Assembly: GCA_937907425.1 (NCBI GenBank)
Contig: CALCIE010000008.1
Span: forward strand, 1-17,972
Direction of reading: 5' to 3'
DNA: 17,972 bases
DNA from: ZC4RG42 sp003242425
GTDB taxonomy: Bacteria > Pseudomonadota > Gammaproteobacteria > Burkholderiales > SG8-39
Positions 16,045-17,972 of the stretch are shown in pieces. Position numbers and translations under genes: made by a program. The notes below the pieces were generated by a model, which saw only the letters and a list, made by a program, of their open reading frames with translations, had not been told where the DNA came from and did no database searches. Within the stretch, counting starts at the first letter, position 1; every line of letters begins with the position of its first letter.

Positions 16045-17844
16045 ATGTCTCAGTCTTCCCGTGCGACGGGCGCAGCGCCGGAAACGACGCCGGCGTCCGG
16101 CCACGTCGCCCATTTCATCCGCAACATCGTCGAAGCCGATCTGGCGAGCGGCCGCTTCGAGGGCCGGCGCTGGCCGGGCCGTCCCGGTCCGGCCGCGCTG
16201 AAGGCGAACGCGCCCGCCGACCCGGCGCCGATCCGCACGCGCTTCCCGCCGGAGCCCAACGGCTATCTGCACATCGGTCACGCCAAGTCGATCTGCCTCA
16301 ACTTCGGGCTGGCACGCGACTACGGCGGCGTCTGCCATATGCGCTTCGACGATACCAACCCGGAGAAAGAGGAACAGGAATACGTCGACGCCATCCTCGA
16401 CGCGGTGCGCTGGCTCGGCTTCGACTGGGGCGAGCACCTCTACTACGCCTCGGACTACTTCGAGTGGATGTACGAGTTCGCCGAGCTGCTGATCAAGAAC
16501 GGCCACGCCTATGTGGACAGCCTCTCGGCGGAGGAAATGCGCGCCTATCGCGGCACGCTCACCGAGCCGGGCAAGGACAGCCCCTACCGCAACCGCTCGG
16601 TGGAGGAGAACCTCGACCTCTTCCGCCGCATGCGCGCGGGCGAATTCAAGGAAGGCGAGCATGTGCTGCGGGCGAAGATCGACATGGCTTCGCCCAACAT
16701 CAACATGCGCGATCCGACCATCTACCGCATCCGCCACGCCAGCCATCACCGCACGGGCGACAAGTGGTGCATCTACCCGATGTACACCTTCGCGCACCCC
16801 ATCGAGGACGCGCTGGAGAACATCACCCACTCGCTCTGCACGCTGGAGTTCGAGGACCAGCGCCCGTTCTACGAATGGCTGCTGGAGCGCATCGCCGAGG
16901 CCGGCGGGCTCACGCGTCCGCTGCCGGTGCAGACGGAGTTCGCGCGGCTCAACCTCACCTACGTGGTGCTCTCCAAACGCAAGCTGATCCAGCTCGTGCA
17001 GGAAGGTCACGTGGACGGCTGGGACGATCCGCGCATGCCGACCATCGTCGGTTTCCGCCGGCGCGGCTACACGCCCGAATCCATCCGCCTGTTCTGCGAG
17101 CGCATCGGCATTTCCAAGGCCGACTCGTGGATCGACATGACGGTGCTGGAGGACTGCCTGCGCGAGGACCTCAACGAGCGCGCGCCGCGACGCATCGCCG
17201 TGCTCGATCCGCTGAAGCTCGTGATCGAGAACTATCCGGAAGGTCGGAGCGAGGAATGCTACGCGCCCAACCACCCGCAGAAGCCGGAGTGGGGCAAGCG
17301 CGCCGTCCCCTTCTCGCGCGAGCTGTGGATCGAGCGCGAGGACTTCATGGAGAACCCGCCCAAAGGCTATTTCCGCCTCGCGCCCGGCGCCATGGTGCGG
17401 CTGCGCTACGGCTACGTCGTGAAGTGCACCGGCTTCGAGAAGGACGCCGACGGCAACGTCACGCTGGTGCGCTGCGAATACCTGCCCGATTCCAAGTCCG
17501 GCACGCCGGGCGCGGACCAGTACAAAGTGAAGGGCAACATCCACTGGGTCTCGGCCGCGCACGCCTACGAATGCCAGGTGCGGCTCTACGACCGGCTGTT
17601 CCGCGTGCCGCATCCCGGTGCGGGCGACCGCGACTTCCTGGACGACCTCAACCCGGATTCCAAGCGCGTGATCACCGCCTATCTCGAACCGGCGCTGAAA
17701 GACGCGCAGCCGGAAGAGCGCTTCCAGTTCGAGCGGCATGGGTATTTTGTGGCTGACCGCGTGGACTCGAAACCGGGTGCCCCCGTGTTCAACCGTGCGG
17801 TCACACTGCGGGATTCGTGGGCCAAAAAGGGCGGTCAGCCGTGA
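16045..17844 (+). CDS. glnS: Glutaminyl-tRNA synthetase
   Basis: Charges tRNA-Gln with glutamine in the cytoplasm (class I synthetase). 599 residues against 554 in E. coli. The HIGH motif is at 76-79 in PPEPNGYLHIGHAKSICLNFG and the KMSKS-type motif is VVLSKRKL (307-314). The tRNA-Gln-specific catalytic core (RFDDTNPEKEEQEYVDAI) and the C-terminal anticodon-binding beta-barrels (LRYGYVVKCTGF, HWVSAAHAYECQVRLYDRLF) are complete. The extra length is mostly a basic, proline- and alanine-rich N-terminal segment (residues 1-18) and an insertion at 41-62. Start ATG 16045 has no Shine-Dalgarno, but no other start fits. Its 3' portion (17748-17802) is repeated exactly at the window end. Presence of GlnRS fits a beta- or gammaproteobacterium. 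Confidence 0.98.
   Translation: MSQSSRATGAAPETTPASGHVAHFIRNIVEADLASGRFEGRRWPGRPGPAALKANAPADPAPIRTRFPPEPNGYLHIGHAKSICLNFGLARDYGGVCHMRFDDTNPEKEEQEYVDAILDAVRWLGFDWGEHLYYASDYFEWMYEFAELLIKNGHAYVDSLSAEEMRAYRGTLTEPGKDSPYRNRSVEENLDLFRRMRAGEFKEGEHVLRAKIDMASPNINMRDPTIYRIRHASHHRTGDKWCIYPMYTFAHPIEDALENITHSLCTLEFEDQRPFYEWLLERIAEAGGLTRPLPVQTEFARLNLTYVVLSKRKLIQLVQEGHVDGWDDPRMPTIVGFRRRGYTPESIRLFCERIGISKADSWIDMTVLEDCLREDLNERAPRRIAVLDPLKLVIENYPEGRSEECYAPNHPQKPEWGKRAVPFSRELWIEREDFMENPPKGYFRLAPGAMVRLRYGYVVKCTGFEKDADGNVTLVRCEYLPDSKSGTPGADQYKVKGNIHWVSAAHAYECQVRLYDRLFRVPHPGAGDRDFLDDLNPDSKRVITAYLEPALKDAQPEERFQFERHGYFVADRVDSKPGAPVFNRAVTLRDSWAKKGGQP
17748..17802 (+). repeat. 55-bp direct repeat, copy 1 (inside glnS)
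   Basis: Identical to 17918-17972, 170 bp away. This copy encodes part of the natural GlnRS C-terminus (VADRVDSKPGAPVFNRAV), so it is the original. The match breaks at the base before it (T against G); on the other side the second copy meets the window end. Confidence 0.97.
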
Positions 17845-17863
17845 ACGGATTTTGGCTCCCACA

Positions 17864-17886
17864 TCACATCGGCTCCGCCGATGTGA
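17864..17886. terminator. Strong hairpin after glnS, possible terminator
   Basis: A perfect 10-bp inverted repeat (TCACATCGGC / GCCGATGTGA) with a TCC loop begins 19 bp after the glnS stop. No T tract follows, so it is not a standard intrinsic terminator; it may block 3' exonucleases or be a repetitive extragenic palindrome. Confidence 0.45.
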
Positions 17887-17892
17887 GTGTCC

Positions 17893-17917
17893 GCCGCAAC
17901 ATGCTTGCGGCATGTTG
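17893..17917. other. Overlapping alternative hairpins
   Basis: GCCGCAA (17893-17899) pairs perfectly with TTGCGGC (17905-17911), and CAACATGC (17897-17904) pairs perfectly with GCATGTTG (17910-17917). The two stems share bases and cannot form together. They directly precede the second repeat copy. Function unknown. Confidence 0.5.
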
Positions 17918-17972
17918 TGTGGCTGACCGCGTGGACTCGAAACCGGGTGCCCCCGTGTTCAACCGTGCGGTC
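17918..17972 (+). repeat. 55-bp direct repeat, copy 2 (window end)
   Basis: Exact copy of 17748-17802 that reaches the last base of the window. Its length of exactly 55 equals a common de Bruijn assembly word size, so it may mark a loop in the assembly graph rather than a complete biological copy. A true 170-bp tandem repeat is the alternative. Confidence 0.9.

Noticed and set aside
16024..17913. Minus-strand open frame of 629 codons opposite glnS
   Set aside because: Antisense to glnS, whose HIGH and KMSKS-type motifs leave no doubt about the coding strand.

Overview
High-GC proteobacterial DNA, most likely from a betaproteobacterium (Rhodocyclales, Burkholderiales or Nitrosomonadales). This rests on the E. 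coli-like long-Q-loop cytochrome bd operon with a cydP gene, a FadD and a GlnRS that read close to E. coli FadD and GlnS, and c4-type and AdhB-type cytochromes c. The placement is inferred from protein resemblance; there is no rRNA to confirm it. The window looks like a whole assembled contig or the end of one: it opens inside a gene, and its last 55 bases exactly repeat bases 170 bp upstream.

Left part (1-3473): a type II CRISPR effector gene, cas9, lies on the minus strand and runs off the left edge after 1015 codons with all catalytic motifs intact. Divergent from it, on the plus strand, is a short, highly structured, terminator-ended RNA gene (about 3109-3252) with the layout of a tracrRNA. 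No CRISPR array, cas1 or cas2 is in the window; they are expected beyond the left edge. Inside the RNA, one 14-nt segment is complementary to two separated 7-nt blocks of the proposed anti-repeat, which suggests alternative folds.

Middle (3474-8931): a GNAT acetyltransferase converges on a compact minus-strand operon, cydP-cydA-cydB-cydX-ybgE, for a cytochrome bd quinol oxidase. Divergent from cydP is a sigma-54 activator with a PAS-like, cysteine/histidine-rich sensor region. A well-spaced -24/-12 promoter sits 36-46 bp upstream of cydP and paired CTGTCAG elements lie further upstream. Together these suggest a local circuit in which the activator senses a redox or oxygen signal and switches on the high-affinity oxidase through sigma-54.

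Right part (8942-17972): a MATE efflux pump; an orphan HvfC/BufC-like (DUF2063) protein whose stop codon overlaps that of a FadD-type long-chain acyl-CoA ligase; a glycerophosphodiester phosphodiesterase; two translationally coupled cytochromes c (diheme c4-like, then membrane-anchored triheme AdhB-like); and glutaminyl-tRNA synthetase. Beyond glnS are two strong hairpins and the terminal repeat. The FadD and GDPD genes are consistent with phospholipid and fatty-acid turnover, but they are divergent and not shown to be co-regulated. No tRNA, rRNA or insertion sequence was recognised.
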